Assembly: GCF_016653465.1 (NCBI RefSeq)
Contig: NZ_NHSQ01000047.1
Coordinates: 1 to 57,371 of the forward strand
Direction: 5' to 3'
From: Thiocystis minor
Lineage (GTDB): Bacteria; Pseudomonadota; Gammaproteobacteria; Chromatiales; Chromatiaceae
Length of the DNA stretch: 57,371 nt
The translations under genes and the position numbers were made by a program. Within the stretch, counting starts at the first letter, position 1. Every line of letters starts with the position of its first letter. This document shows positions 23,457 through 33,400 of the stretch, piece after piece. The notes below the pieces were generated by a model. The model was given only the letters and a program-made list of their open reading frames with translations, did not search any database and was not told where the DNA came from.

Positions 23457-26000
23457 ATGTCCCACTCCCTGAGCCTGCTCAGTCATGAAACCCGCGTGCA
23501 TCCGGCCCGCGCGAAGCACTGGCTCGATCTAGCGACCGGGGCTTTCGCGCCAGACGCGGAGTTGGCTGTTTTACGAGCCGTCAACGCACTGCGGACCGGC
23601 GACTTCAGCCTGGCCATTGCGCGTTTTCTCTGCGCCGCCCAAACCCTTCCCGAGCAGTCCGAGCTGATCCACGCCCTGTCCCAAGTCCTGGATCGGGCGG
23701 GTCTTCCCGAGGCAGCGCTGGAACAGTGGCTCAAGTTGGTCGCCGCCGATCCGCGCCAACCCGGCCCATTGGAGCAGGCGCTGGAGCTGACCCAGCGGCT
23801 CGGCGACCTCGCCTTGCCCAGCGCCCAGGGGCTCTGTCGCGCCCAATTGCCCCATCTGCGAGCCCATCAGCGCCCTGCCCTGCATCGCAGCGTCCGGGCG
23901 CTGAACGAGCAGCATGGAACGATCGGTGCCGTCTGGCTGGAGGAACGCCGTCTCAAGGGCTGGGCGCTCGATCAAGTATACCCGACTCGTCGCCTCGAAA
24001 TTCTGGTCTATCTCAATGGCCAAACGGGACCACGCCTGACCCCCGCAGGGAGGTTTCCAGTTGGGAGGAGCTTCCAGTTCGATCTGCCAGCCGCGGTATG
24101 CGAGGGTGGAATCGTCATCGATGCGCTGACCGACACTGGCGCTCGCCTGGCGGGCGCGCCGCTTCTTCTCGGTGCCCCTCCGCCCTCCTGGATTGCACGG
24201 TCGCCAGGCGATCCCGCCCTACGTCCGGGACGCGGGATCGATCTGGTGGTTCCCGTCTACCGGGATCGCGCGTCCGCAACCCGCTGCCTCGATTCGGTTC
24301 TGGCTAGTCGACGCTGCAATCGACAGCATTTCCGCCTAGTCCTGATCAACGATTGCTCGCCCGAGCCCGGCATGAAAACCTGGCTGCGCTCGCTGGCCCA
24401 GGATGCTCATTGCGTTTACCTGGAAACGCCCCGGAACCTTGGCTTCATCGGCGCCATCAATCTGGCTCTGGCGGTCTGCCGCTGCCGGAACATGGTCTGG
24501 CTCAATTCCGACACCCTGGTGGCGGGCGACTGGCTGGACCGTCTGCATGCCGCGGCCCATTGTGCCGCGGATGTCGCAACGGTCACGCCGCTGTCCAATA
24601 ACGCCCAGCTCTTCAGCCATCCGCGGGTGATGGCGGACAACCCGATGCCCGACGCGCAAGGCACGGCCCATCTGCATCGGCTGGCGGGGATAGTCAATTC
24701 CGGACACTATCCGTCCGTGCCGACCGGCGTCGGCTTCTGTCTGTACCTCAAGGCCGAGGCGCTGGCCGCCGCCGGGCCGCTCGACGATCGTGCCTACCGG
24801 TTGGGTTATGCCGAGGAGGTCGACTATTGCCTGCGGCTGAATGCCGCCGGATGGCGCCATCTTTGCGCCACCGATGTTTACGTGGCACATCAGGGCGGCG
24901 TTTCCTTCCAGGCGGACAAGACCCGTCTGGCCAAGAACAATGACATGATCATTCAGCAGCGTTATCCGCAAGGACGCGCCGAAATTGGCGATTTCCTGCG
25001 CAGCGATCCGCTATCGGCCGCGCGCGCTCGTCTGGAGCGACGCTGGCTGACGGAATCGAACCAATGGGATGGACTCTTCCTGTTCTCGGCCGCGGCGGCG
25101 CAACGCTTTTATGTCTTTGACACCCTGCAACGACGCCATCAGTCTGGCGCGAGGGATCTGCAACTGCGCTGCCTAAAGGATGAGGACGGCCTGGTCGTGC
25201 GGCTTGAGGGAACCCTGGACTGCCCCCCCTGCAATCTCCGTTATCGACTGCCCTTGCAACAGGCCAATCTTGCCCGCGCATTCCAGGCATTGCGAATCGA
25301 CGGAACCATAACGGTCTTTCATGACCGAGAGTTTCCCCCGGTAGTGTTCGATCTGCTCGCCAGTGCGCCCGATACCTTCGACCTGATTTGCCTGGACGAC
25401 TCGCTTGCAAGAAACTCCGCCTCCTTGGCTCGCCTGCCCGCCAACCATGTCCCGCGCGGACACAACCGTTATCGCATGGCCAGATGGACGAAGCGGGGCT
25501 GGATTCGATCTCCGCCGATCCCGCTCGATCATACCGCCGACCTACGCTGGGGAGGCGCGACGTCTTCCGACCCAGCCTGGATTGTTGTGCCGTGCCAGGG
25601 TTTCGCCGCCGCAGACCATCGGCGCCTGCTCGCGCTCGTCCGGATCAATCAGTCGCGAGTTCGTTGGTTAGCGCTTGGCGAGCTCATCGACCCCCCTGCC
25701 CTGCTTTCCACTGGCCGCTGCGAATGGTTGCGCAACCCATCCGTCGAAAGCCTGCTGGAGCAGTTGACATGGATCGGCTGCCGTGGCGTCCTGAATCTGC
25801 GAGAGCCGCCGGGACCGGATCCCAGCGCCTTTCTGATCAGCCGCCGTCTCGGTCTTCCCTACGTGGGTTTGCAGGTCGGCGATGGCGTCGCCTACCTCAC
25901 CGAGCCTAAAACACATGGTGTTCCCAAAGGATCCACCCCCGAGGCGTTTCTGAACGCGATTTTGACGCTTCTCGCACAAGACGAAGAGGATGGATCATGA
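23457..26000 (+). CDS. Multidomain glycosyltransferase: helical repeat, GW module, GT2 domain, orphan C-terminal domain
   Basis: 847 residues from ATG 23457; earlier non-ATG starts are possible and no strong ribosome site is seen. Residues about 10-150 are helical TPR-like repeats (RAVNALRTGDFSLAIARFL, AGLPEAALEQWLKLV). The GW module is near 160-240 (LKGWALDQVYPTRRLEILVY). The GT-A domain spans about 258-520 (IDLVVPVYRDRASATRCLDS, LVLINDCSPE, WLNSDTLVAGDWLDRL, GYAEEVDYCLRLNAAGWR). The last 300 residues are a separate domain I cannot assign, with a central RWGGATSSDPAWIVVPC and a late PYVGLQVGDG, possibly a degenerate GT-B fold. It shares the ATGA overlap with the next gene. Confidence 0.9.
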   Translation: MSHSLSLLSHETRVHPARAKHWLDLATGAFAPDAELAVLRAVNALRTGDFSLAIARFLCAAQTLPEQSELIHALSQVLDRAGLPEAALEQWLKLVAADPRQPGPLEQALELTQRLGDLALPSAQGLCRAQLPHLRAHQRPALHRSVRALNEQHGTIGAVWLEERRLKGWALDQVYPTRRLEILVYLNGQTGPRLTPAGRFPVGRSFQFDLPAAVCEGGIVIDALTDTGARLAGAPLLLGAPPPSWIARSPGDPALRPGRGIDLVVPVYRDRASATRCLDSVLASRRCNRQHFRLVLINDCSPEPGMKTWLRSLAQDAHCVYLETPRNLGFIGAINLALAVCRCRNMVWLNSDTLVAGDWLDRLHAAAHCAADVATVTPLSNNAQLFSHPRVMADNPMPDAQGTAHLHRLAGIVNSGHYPSVPTGVGFCLYLKAEALAAAGPLDDRAYRLGYAEEVDYCLRLNAAGWRHLCATDVYVAHQGGVSFQADKTRLAKNNDMIIQQRYPQGRAEIGDFLRSDPLSAARARLERRWLTESNQWDGLFLFSAAAAQRFYVFDTLQRRHQSGARDLQLRCLKDEDGLVVRLEGTLDCPPCNLRYRLPLQQANLARAFQALRIDGTITVFHDREFPPVVFDLLASAPDTFDLICLDDSLARNSASLARLPANHVPRGHNRYRMARWTKRGWIRSPPIPLDHTADLRWGGATSSDPAWIVVPCQGFAAADHRRLLALVRINQSRVRWLALGELIDPPALLSTGRCEWLRNPSVESLLEQLTWIGCRGVLNLREPPGPDPSAFLISRRLGLPYVGLQVGDGVAYLTEPKTHGVPKGSTPEAFLNAILTLLAQDEEDGS

Positions 26001-28378
26001 GTACGGCGCCCTCGCTCCCTGGCTTGCAGGGCGCATTGCATCCGCCGTACGGCAATCTGCTCCATGGCTGGGTCTGGCACTCCGGAGCGCCCCAGCGCCG
26101 CTGGTGGGTGGAGATCCTCCTTGAGGACATCACCCTTGCGGTCGTCGAGGCGCGACTCTATCGGTCCAGGTTGGCCGAGGCAGGGATCGGCGATGGCTGC
26201 CATGCCTTCTGTTTCGCCCTGCCCGAGGCGGTCTGGACCGAGTCGGGCCGTCTCAGCGCACGGCTCGCCAATACCCTGCGGAGCTTGCCCGGCACTTACG
26301 AACTCGGCGAGCCGGTCGACATCGACAAGAACGCCTTGCCCGAAACGATCCCCCTGGATGGGCAATTGGTGATCGGCGACGGCGGATTACATCTGCACGG
26401 ATGGGTCAACGACCCTGCTCAACCGGGCCAAAGCGCGACCCTGATCTGCTCTTGCGATCAACGGGAACTGTGCCGCGCCACGACCGACAAACAGCAGCGC
26501 TTCACCATCGCGCTGCCGCTCGACCTCGCCGACGGCGTGGAGCGCAAGGTTCACCTCTTCGCCAATGGACGTGCGCTGCCAGGGAGTCCAGCGCGCATTC
26601 TTATCCATCGGCGCGGGCCCCGGCGCTTACTGCGGGATCTGCTGGAGCGGCTGGATTCTGGCACGCCGCCACCTGCACTCGCAGGCGAGATTGCTGTGCT
26701 GGATCGGCTGCTCCAGGAGGTCGAAATCCGTCACCCTCAAGGGGTGGCCATCGCCGATTACCAAGCCTGGTTCAACGCTTTTGAGGCTCCGGAGCATCCT
26801 CGCCGACTGACCGGCGGACTGATCCGCGTGCTGATACGACACGGTCAAGGACTCGCGCGAACGCTGGCCAGCCTCCTTTCCCAAACGCATCAGAACTGGC
26901 GCGTCCTGGTCATCGGCCTGCCCGACGACGCAACGCTTCCCGACGACCCAAGAATCCAGGGACAACCAGACACCGCAGTGACGGTGGAGCCGGATCGGCT
27001 CGCCGACGACGCGCTGCTGACCTTTATCGAAGCTGGAGACCATCTGCCATCGCAGGCGCTGGCCTGGGTCGCGCGGACATTCCACGAACATCCCATCGAC
27101 GCCCTTTACACCGATTGCGACGAGGACGATGCCCTCGGCGAACGTAGCAACCCTTGGTTCAAACCGGCCTGGGATTTCGAACTCTTCCAGGGGATGGACT
27201 ATCTCCATCATCTGTTTGTCGTCCGCGCGGGTCTGCTCAAGGGCGTCGAATTGTCCTGGCTAACCGACCTCCCCTATCTGGCGGTCATCACGCTACTTAA
27301 CCGATCGCCTCAAGCCCGGCCTTGGCATCTGCCCCGCGTGCTCTACCATCGCCGCTATCGGGCGGCCTTCGGCGTCAAAATGGGAGAGCGCCGGCGCGCG
27401 CGTCTTCAGGCATTACTGGGTCAACATTTTCCAGAAAACCCGCCCGAGGTTTTACCCCATCCGAGCGGAGCACCCGCTTTACGGCAAGTACGCTGGCCTC
27501 TCCTGCGTGCGCCCCGGGTGAGTATTCTCATCCCCACGCGCGATCGCCTGGATTTGATCAAACCTTGCGTGGGCAGCCTGCTCGCCTACACGGATTATCC
27601 GAATGTCGAGATCCTGATCCTGGACAACGAGTCACGGGAGCCCGAAACCCTGGACTGGCTGGCGGAGCTGGCCGAAGAACCCCGCTGCCGCGTACTCCCC
27701 TGCCCCGGCCCCTTCAATTATTCGCGCATCAACAACGATGCCTCGCGGCAATGCGACGGCGAACTGCTGTGCCTGCTGAACAACGACACCCTGGTTCCCG
27801 AGACATCCGGTCACTGGCTGCGCGACATGGTGAGCAAACTGCTCCAGCCGGGGGTTGGCGCGGTCGGCGCCAAGTTGCTCTGGGCCAACCGCATGGTGCA
27901 GCATGCCGGAATCGTGCTTGGTGTGGGCGGCGTGGCGGGACACATCGGCAACCTCTGGATGGAGACGGATCCCGGTTATCGCCATCTGAATCAACTGGCC
28001 CGCTGCGCCTCGGCCGTCACCGCCGCCTGCCTGCTGACCGACCGTCAACTCTATCGCGACCTGGGCGGTCTCAATCCAGACCAGTATCCGGTGGCCTTTA
28101 ACGACGTGGACTACTGTTTGAGGGTGCGGGAAACCGGCCGGCGCATCGTCTGGACTCCCTTCGCGCCATTGTTCCATCTGGAATCCAAAAGCCGGGGGTT
28201 GGATCACGCAATGCCGGAAAAACAGGTTCGCGCCCGCCGGGAAATCGCCGCATTACAAAGGCGTTGGACGGACCAACTGGCGGCGGATCCGTATTATCAT
28301 CCGGCTCTGTCGCTCTACGCGCGCCAGCCGCCCTTCGAGGGATTGGCCCTGCCGCCACGCCCTCGGGATCCACGCTGA
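25997..28378 (+). CDS. Double-domain family 2 glycosyltransferase with two GW modules
   Basis: 793 residues, start overlapping the upstream stop (ATGA). There are two GW modules in tandem: near residue 23 (LLHGWVWHSGAPQRRWWVE) and near 133 (LHGWVNDPAQPGQSATL, ending SPARILIHRR). Then two GT-A domains. The first (about 275-440) keeps a TDCDEDD element and NPWFKPAWDFEL. The second (about 505-750) is complete: VSILIPTRDRLDLIKPC, ILILDNESREPETL, FNYSRINNDASRQCDG, LLNNDTLVPE, AFNDVDYCLRVRETGRRIVW. This layout resembles enzymes of O-antigen or capsule assembly that have one weak and one active domain. Acceptor and donor are unknown. Confidence 0.93.
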   Translation: MSTAPSLPGLQGALHPPYGNLLHGWVWHSGAPQRRWWVEILLEDITLAVVEARLYRSRLAEAGIGDGCHAFCFALPEAVWTESGRLSARLANTLRSLPGTYELGEPVDIDKNALPETIPLDGQLVIGDGGLHLHGWVNDPAQPGQSATLICSCDQRELCRATTDKQQRFTIALPLDLADGVERKVHLFANGRALPGSPARILIHRRGPRRLLRDLLERLDSGTPPPALAGEIAVLDRLLQEVEIRHPQGVAIADYQAWFNAFEAPEHPRRLTGGLIRVLIRHGQGLARTLASLLSQTHQNWRVLVIGLPDDATLPDDPRIQGQPDTAVTVEPDRLADDALLTFIEAGDHLPSQALAWVARTFHEHPIDALYTDCDEDDALGERSNPWFKPAWDFELFQGMDYLHHLFVVRAGLLKGVELSWLTDLPYLAVITLLNRSPQARPWHLPRVLYHRRYRAAFGVKMGERRRARLQALLGQHFPENPPEVLPHPSGAPALRQVRWPLLRAPRVSILIPTRDRLDLIKPCVGSLLAYTDYPNVEILILDNESREPETLDWLAELAEEPRCRVLPCPGPFNYSRINNDASRQCDGELLCLLNNDTLVPETSGHWLRDMVSKLLQPGVGAVGAKLLWANRMVQHAGIVLGVGGVAGHIGNLWMETDPGYRHLNQLARCASAVTAACLLTDRQLYRDLGGLNPDQYPVAFNDVDYCLRVRETGRRIVWTPFAPLFHLESKSRGLDHAMPEKQVRARREIAALQRRWTDQLAADPYYHPALSLYARQPPFEGLALPPRPRDPR

Positions 28379-28391
28379 TATCAAACATCGC

Positions 28392-29447
28392 ATGACGAAA
28401 CCGGTCCTTCCGCCACCAGTCATTCCGCCACTTCCGGGCAGTTTTCTGAATCCCGCCACGCGCCACGTACTCTGCGGCTGGGCGCGCGATCCATCCCGAC
28501 CGGGCCGCAAGTTGAGCGTGGAACTTGAAAACGCCTCGGGTGGTCTGCGCGTGTGCCTGCGCGCCAATCTGCCGACCGCTGGACGCATCGGACCGCACCG
28601 ATTCGCCTGTCATTTGCGCCAGGGCCTTGATCCCGGCGACACCGTCCAGGGACGTATCGTCGAAACCGGCGAGCCGCTGAAGGGCAGCCCGCGCATCGTC
28701 AATGCGCAGGAAACGACGCAGGCGCTCTATTCGCCTCGCCATGACTATCTGATCTACTACAGCGCCAAATCGGCCTGTACCTGGCTCCGCAGCCTGTTCG
28801 CATTCCTGCACCAGGAAGAAGCGCGACTGCCGCTCGATCCGCACAATCTGCCGCCAGCCTTTCCCCTGGATTCCAGCGCCTTTCCCTCGGCGGCCCTGGC
28901 CCTGGTCCGTGACCCGGCCGAGCGACTGCTTTCCAGTTTTCTGGACAAGGTGGCCTCCTGGGCCTACAACCCTAAAATTAGCCGCGCCCGCCCCATCCTG
29001 CGTTGGCGATTTGGAGCGGACGAGGCGCGTTACCCCGAGCTGACCTTTCTGGACTTCCTGGCCTACCTGACCGAATGTCCGTACCCTGGAGACGAACATT
29101 TCTGGCCACAGCCTATCTATCGGCCAGGGGTACGAATCGCACGGGTCGAATCGCTCGAAACCGATATTCGCGCCTTTTATGCCGACGTTCGGCCCGCGCT
29201 CCTAGAAGCCGTGGACGGGTTTCTCCAACAGGATAGGGGGATACGCAATGCATCGCACAATACCAGGCTCGCTCGAAAAATCGAGCGCCAAGGGGCCGAG
29301 ACACTGGGAATCGGCGAGCTGGCCACACTCCTTCAGTCCGGAACCGGGCTCGAAAGAACCAGTTTCTTCAGCACCCTGGTTTGCGAGCGGCTCGATGCGC
29401 TGGTTCAAACCGAAAGGGATATTTATGGCTATCCGTCGCGTCAATAA
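28392..29447 (+). CDS. GW module fused to a family-2-type sulfotransferase
   Basis: 351 residues, 13 nt after the preceding stop. The GW module fills residues 1-110 (VLCGWARDPSRPGRKLSVEL, then HRFACHLRQGL and a closing SPRIV). The sulfotransferase domain has a 5'-phosphosulfate site (YYSAKSACTWLRSLF) and a 3'-phosphate site (LALVRDPAERLLSSFLDKVA). That pattern is nearer to the carbohydrate HNK-1-type sulfotransferases (Sulfotransfer_2) than to the gene at 5929. It would place sulfate on a sugar. Sharing the GW module with the two preceding glycosyltransferases argues that the three enzymes meet the same partner. Confidence 0.88.
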   Translation: MTKPVLPPPVIPPLPGSFLNPATRHVLCGWARDPSRPGRKLSVELENASGGLRVCLRANLPTAGRIGPHRFACHLRQGLDPGDTVQGRIVETGEPLKGSPRIVNAQETTQALYSPRHDYLIYYSAKSACTWLRSLFAFLHQEEARLPLDPHNLPPAFPLDSSAFPSAALALVRDPAERLLSSFLDKVASWAYNPKISRARPILRWRFGADEARYPELTFLDFLAYLTECPYPGDEHFWPQPIYRPGVRIARVESLETDIRAFYADVRPALLEAVDGFLQQDRGIRNASHNTRLARKIERQGAETLGIGELATLLQSGTGLERTSFFSTLVCERLDALVQTERDIYGYPSRQ

Positions 29448-29477
29448 TTCACGCTTTCCGGCATCGCGAGGTTTGAC

Positions 29478-30251
29478 ATGCTGGTTTTCAGATTAGCCGA
29501 TGACGGCATCCAGGTCAGCCGTTCGAACGGAGACGAAGACAAGGAGCGGAACAAATTCGAATTGCTAGGGACCATCAGGCAGTTCCAATTAATTGAAGAC
29601 ATCAAGCGAGTCAATGCGCGTGGTTATTTGGTACCGTCGGACCTACGCGAAAGCTGCACCCCACAGGAAATCGCGTCCCTGGATTCATGGTTGCGGGATC
29701 TGCGAGCGCTGAACCAGCAAACGAATCAGTTGGAGCTCTCGATTGCCGCCCTGGCCTTACCCGAAACCCTAGCGGAGGCCGAGCGCTGGTTTGCCGAAAC
29801 GTCCTCTCCTCAGGCCGTCTTTCTCGCCCTGCGGATCGCCGCCGCCATGCAGGGGCTGGAAGCCATCCTGCCCAGCGCGGCACCGGCACCCGCGGCTGAA
29901 GCGTCTTCAGCCCCGCCCAAAGCCCGCGGACATCTCGATCGGGTAACGCCCCGGCGCATCTCGGGCTGGATCAGTCAACCGGGCCTGGAGCAACCCTTGA
30001 AGGTTCTCCTGCGGATTAACGGTGACCGGGTGCTCCGCGTGTTGGCGGACCAGCCCCGCCCCGATATACTGGAACGCGGTCTTCACGCGACTGGCAACTG
30101 CGGTTTCAAGGTTCAACTGCCGCCCGATCAAGCCCTCGCGCCCGGCGATATTGTACACGCGTTCGCTGACCCAGACGGACCTGAACTCCGTAACAGTCCC
30201 GCCCGCTGCATCGCGCCGCCGGTTAAACGCGACCGCGACACGGATCATTGA
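29478..30251 (+). CDS. Fusion of the small-protein family domain with a GW module
   Basis: 257 residues with no enzymatic domain. Residues 1-130 match the small-protein family (MLVFRLADDGIQVSR, FELLGTIRQFQL, SCTPQEIASLDSWLRDLRAL, followed by a leucine-rich helix pair). An Ala/Pro linker occupies 130-148. Residues 150-245 are a GW module (RRISGWISQPGLEQPLKVLL, ADQPRPDILERG, CGFKVQLP, NSPARCI). It is the last gene of the plus-strand group 23457-30251, 30 nt after the sulfotransferase gene. As the only protein containing both recurring modules, it looks like an adaptor. I do not recognise a named family. Confidence 0.82.
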   Translation: MLVFRLADDGIQVSRSNGDEDKERNKFELLGTIRQFQLIEDIKRVNARGYLVPSDLRESCTPQEIASLDSWLRDLRALNQQTNQLELSIAALALPETLAEAERWFAETSSPQAVFLALRIAAAMQGLEAILPSAAPAPAAEASSAPPKARGHLDRVTPRRISGWISQPGLEQPLKVLLRINGDRVLRVLADQPRPDILERGLHATGNCGFKVQLPPDQALAPGDIVHAFADPDGPELRNSPARCIAPPVKRDRDTDH

Positions 30252-30424
30252 TTGCGTCACTCGTCCTCTTTTGACTCCTCGACCCTCGATCCCGAGAGGT
30301 CGCGTAAATTCGGCAGCGATGGCGCCACCCCCCTTGTACCGGCTCATCTCGCCCCAAAGCAGCGAGCTGGCCCCATCTATGCGAAAATCGCCGCCCAGCC
30401 GTCGATTCCGAGGTTTTACCGTCC

Positions 30425-33400
30425 ATGCATCAGGAGGTTCCGTCCACCCGCTTCTCTCCGCTCGCCCCGCCGCTGCCGGAACGTCCCGGCGAGCGTCTGC
30501 TCTGGGGCCGACTCTATGGTGCCGGCGCGGCGCTGGCGATCGCCAATGCCGCGCGTCAGTTCTCGGGGTTGATCCTGACCCTGACCGAGGATGTCCAGGC
30601 TGCCGCCCGCCTGCGCGCGGAACTCGGCTTTTTCCTCGCCGGGAGCGACCGCCCGGTGCTCGGCTTTCCGGATTGGGAGACCCTGCCCTACGATGTCTTC
30701 TCGCCCCTGCCCGAACTGGTCTCCGAACGCCTGCTGACACTGCATCGCCTACCCGATTTGCGCGCGGGGGTGCTGGTGGTGCCGGTCGGGACGCTGATGC
30801 AGCGTCTGCCGCCGCGCGACTATGTGGACGGTCAGTCGCTGGTGCTCGCGGTCGGCGACCGGCTGGATCTGAACACGACGCGCCGACGCCTGGAACGGGC
30901 CGGCTATTCCTGCGTCTCCCAGGTGATCGGACACGGCGAGTACGCGGTGCGCGGCGCGCTGCTGGATGTTTTCCCCATGGGCAGCGAGGTGCCGCTGCGC
31001 ATCGACCTCTTTGACGAGGAAGTGGAGAGCATCCGCATCTTCGACCCCGAAAGCCAGCGCTCGAAGGAGAAGCTGGAGCGTATCCGGCTCCTGCCTGCCC
31101 GTGAGTTTCCGCTCACGGAAGAGGCCATCGCCGGTTTCCGTCAACGCTATCGCGCCAGCATCGAGGGCGATCCGCAGAACAGTCTGATCTATCGCGAGGT
31201 CTCGGAGGGGCACACCCCCGGCGGACTGGAATCCTATCTACCGCTTTTTTTCGAGCGGACCGCAACCCTGTTCGACTATCTGCCCGAACGGGTACTGGCC
31301 CTGGAACCGGAGACCTGCCGCGAGACGGCGGCGAGCTTCTTCGCGGCGGTCGGTCAGCGGTACGAGCAACGCCGCCATGATCGCGAACGCCCGCTGCTGC
31401 CGCCCAACCGACTCTATCTGATGCCCGACGAACTCGCGGGCGCGCTCAACCGGCTGTCCGGTGCGCTCTACCAGTCGCCAGAGATTCCAGACCGACGCAA
31501 GGGTTACGCCGCTGCCTGCAACTTCGCCACCGCCACCCTGCCCCCGCTCGCCATCCAGGCCCGCGCCACCCAACCGGCGCAGGCGCTCAAGGAGTTTCTC
31601 GCCACGCCGGAGCGACGGGTGCTGTTCGTCGCCGAGAGCACCGGGCGACGCGAGATGCTGGCCGAACACCTCCACGGCTTCGACATCCGCGCCAGACAGG
31701 TCGCCGGCTGGAAGGCATTCCTCGACAGCGATCAAGGGATCGGATTAACGGTCGCACCGCTGGAACAGGGTCTGCTGCTGGAACAGGCCGGCCTCGCGCT
31801 GGTCACGGAAACCCAGCTCTATGGCGAGCGGGTACGTCAGGAACGCCGCCGCCGTGCCAGCGAGCGCGACAGCGACGCCATTGTGCGAAACCTCACCGAG
31901 CTGACCGAGGGCGCGCCGGTGGTCCATGAGCAGCATGGCGTCGGGCGTTATCTGGGCCTGCAAACGCTGGAGGTCGGCGGCCTGACCACCGAGTTCCTAA
32001 CGCTGGAATACGCCCACGGCGACAAGCTCTATGTCCCGGTCAGCTCGCTGCACCTGATCTCGCGCTACACCGGCGCCTCGCCCGAGCACGCCCCGCTGCA
32101 TCGCCTGGGCGGCGATCAGTGGGATCGGATCAAGCGCAAGGCGGCGCAAAAGGCGCACGACGTGGCCGCCGAATTGCTGGACATCTATGCCCGCCGCGCC
32201 GCGCGCGAGGGCGTCGCCTTCCCGGACGGCGGCGACGAGTACGCCGCCTTCGCCGCCGCCTTCGCCTTCGAGGAAACCCCGGACCAGATGCGCGCCATCG
32301 AGAGCGTGCTGGCCGACATGGCCGACCCCAAGCCGATGGACCGGGTGGTCTGCGGCGATGTCGGTTTCGGCAAGACCGAGGTCGCCATGCGCGCCGCCTT
32401 CATGGCGGTCCATGGCGGGCGTCAGGTGGTGGTGCTGGTGCCCACCACCCTGCTCGCCCAGCAGCATTTCGAGAATTTCTCCGACCGCTTCGCCGACTGG
32501 CCGGTCAAGGTCGAGAGCCTGTCGCGCTTTCGCACCGCCAAGGAACAAAAAAAGATCCTGGAAGGACTGGAAAACGGCACGCTCGACATTGTGGTCGGCA
32601 CCCACAAACTCCTTCAGCCGAGCATCAAGTTTAAAAATCTGGGGCTGGCGATCATCGATGAGGAGCACCGTTTCGGGGTGCGTCACAAGGAGCAGTTGAA
32701 GAATCTGCGCAGCGAGGTGGACATCCTCACGCTCACCGCCACCCCGATTCCGCGCACGTTGAACATGGCCATGTCCGGGATGCGCGATCTCTCGATCATC
32801 GCCACCCCGCCGGTCGAGCGTCACCCGATCAAAACCTTCGTCAGTCCCTGGAACGACGGGCTGATCCAGGAGGCGGTGCTGCGCGAGCTGAAACGCGGCG
32901 GGCAGGTCTATTTCCTCCACAACGAGGTCGAGACCATCGAGAATCAGGCCCAGAAGCTTACGGCGCTGATCCCGGAGGCGCGCATCCAGGTCGCTCACGG
33001 CCAGTTACGCGAACGCGATCTGGAGCGGGTCATGCGCGACTTCTACCATCAGCGCTTCAACCTGCTGGTCTGCACCACCATCATCGAAAGCGGCATCGAC
33101 GTGCCGAGCGCCAACACCATCGTCATCAACCGCGCCGACAAGCTGGGACTAGCGCAACTGCACCAGCTCCGCGGACGGGTCGGGCGTTCGCACCATCGCG
33201 CCTATGCCTATCTCATCACCCCGCCCGCCAAGGCCATGACGGCGGACGCCAAAAAGCGTCTGGAGGCGATCGAGTCGATGGAAGACCTGGGCGCCGGTTT
33301 CACGCTCGCGACTCATGATCTGGAGATTCGCGGCGCGGGCGAATTGCTGGGCGACGAGCAATCGGGTCAGATTACCGAGATCGGTTTCACGCTCTATATG

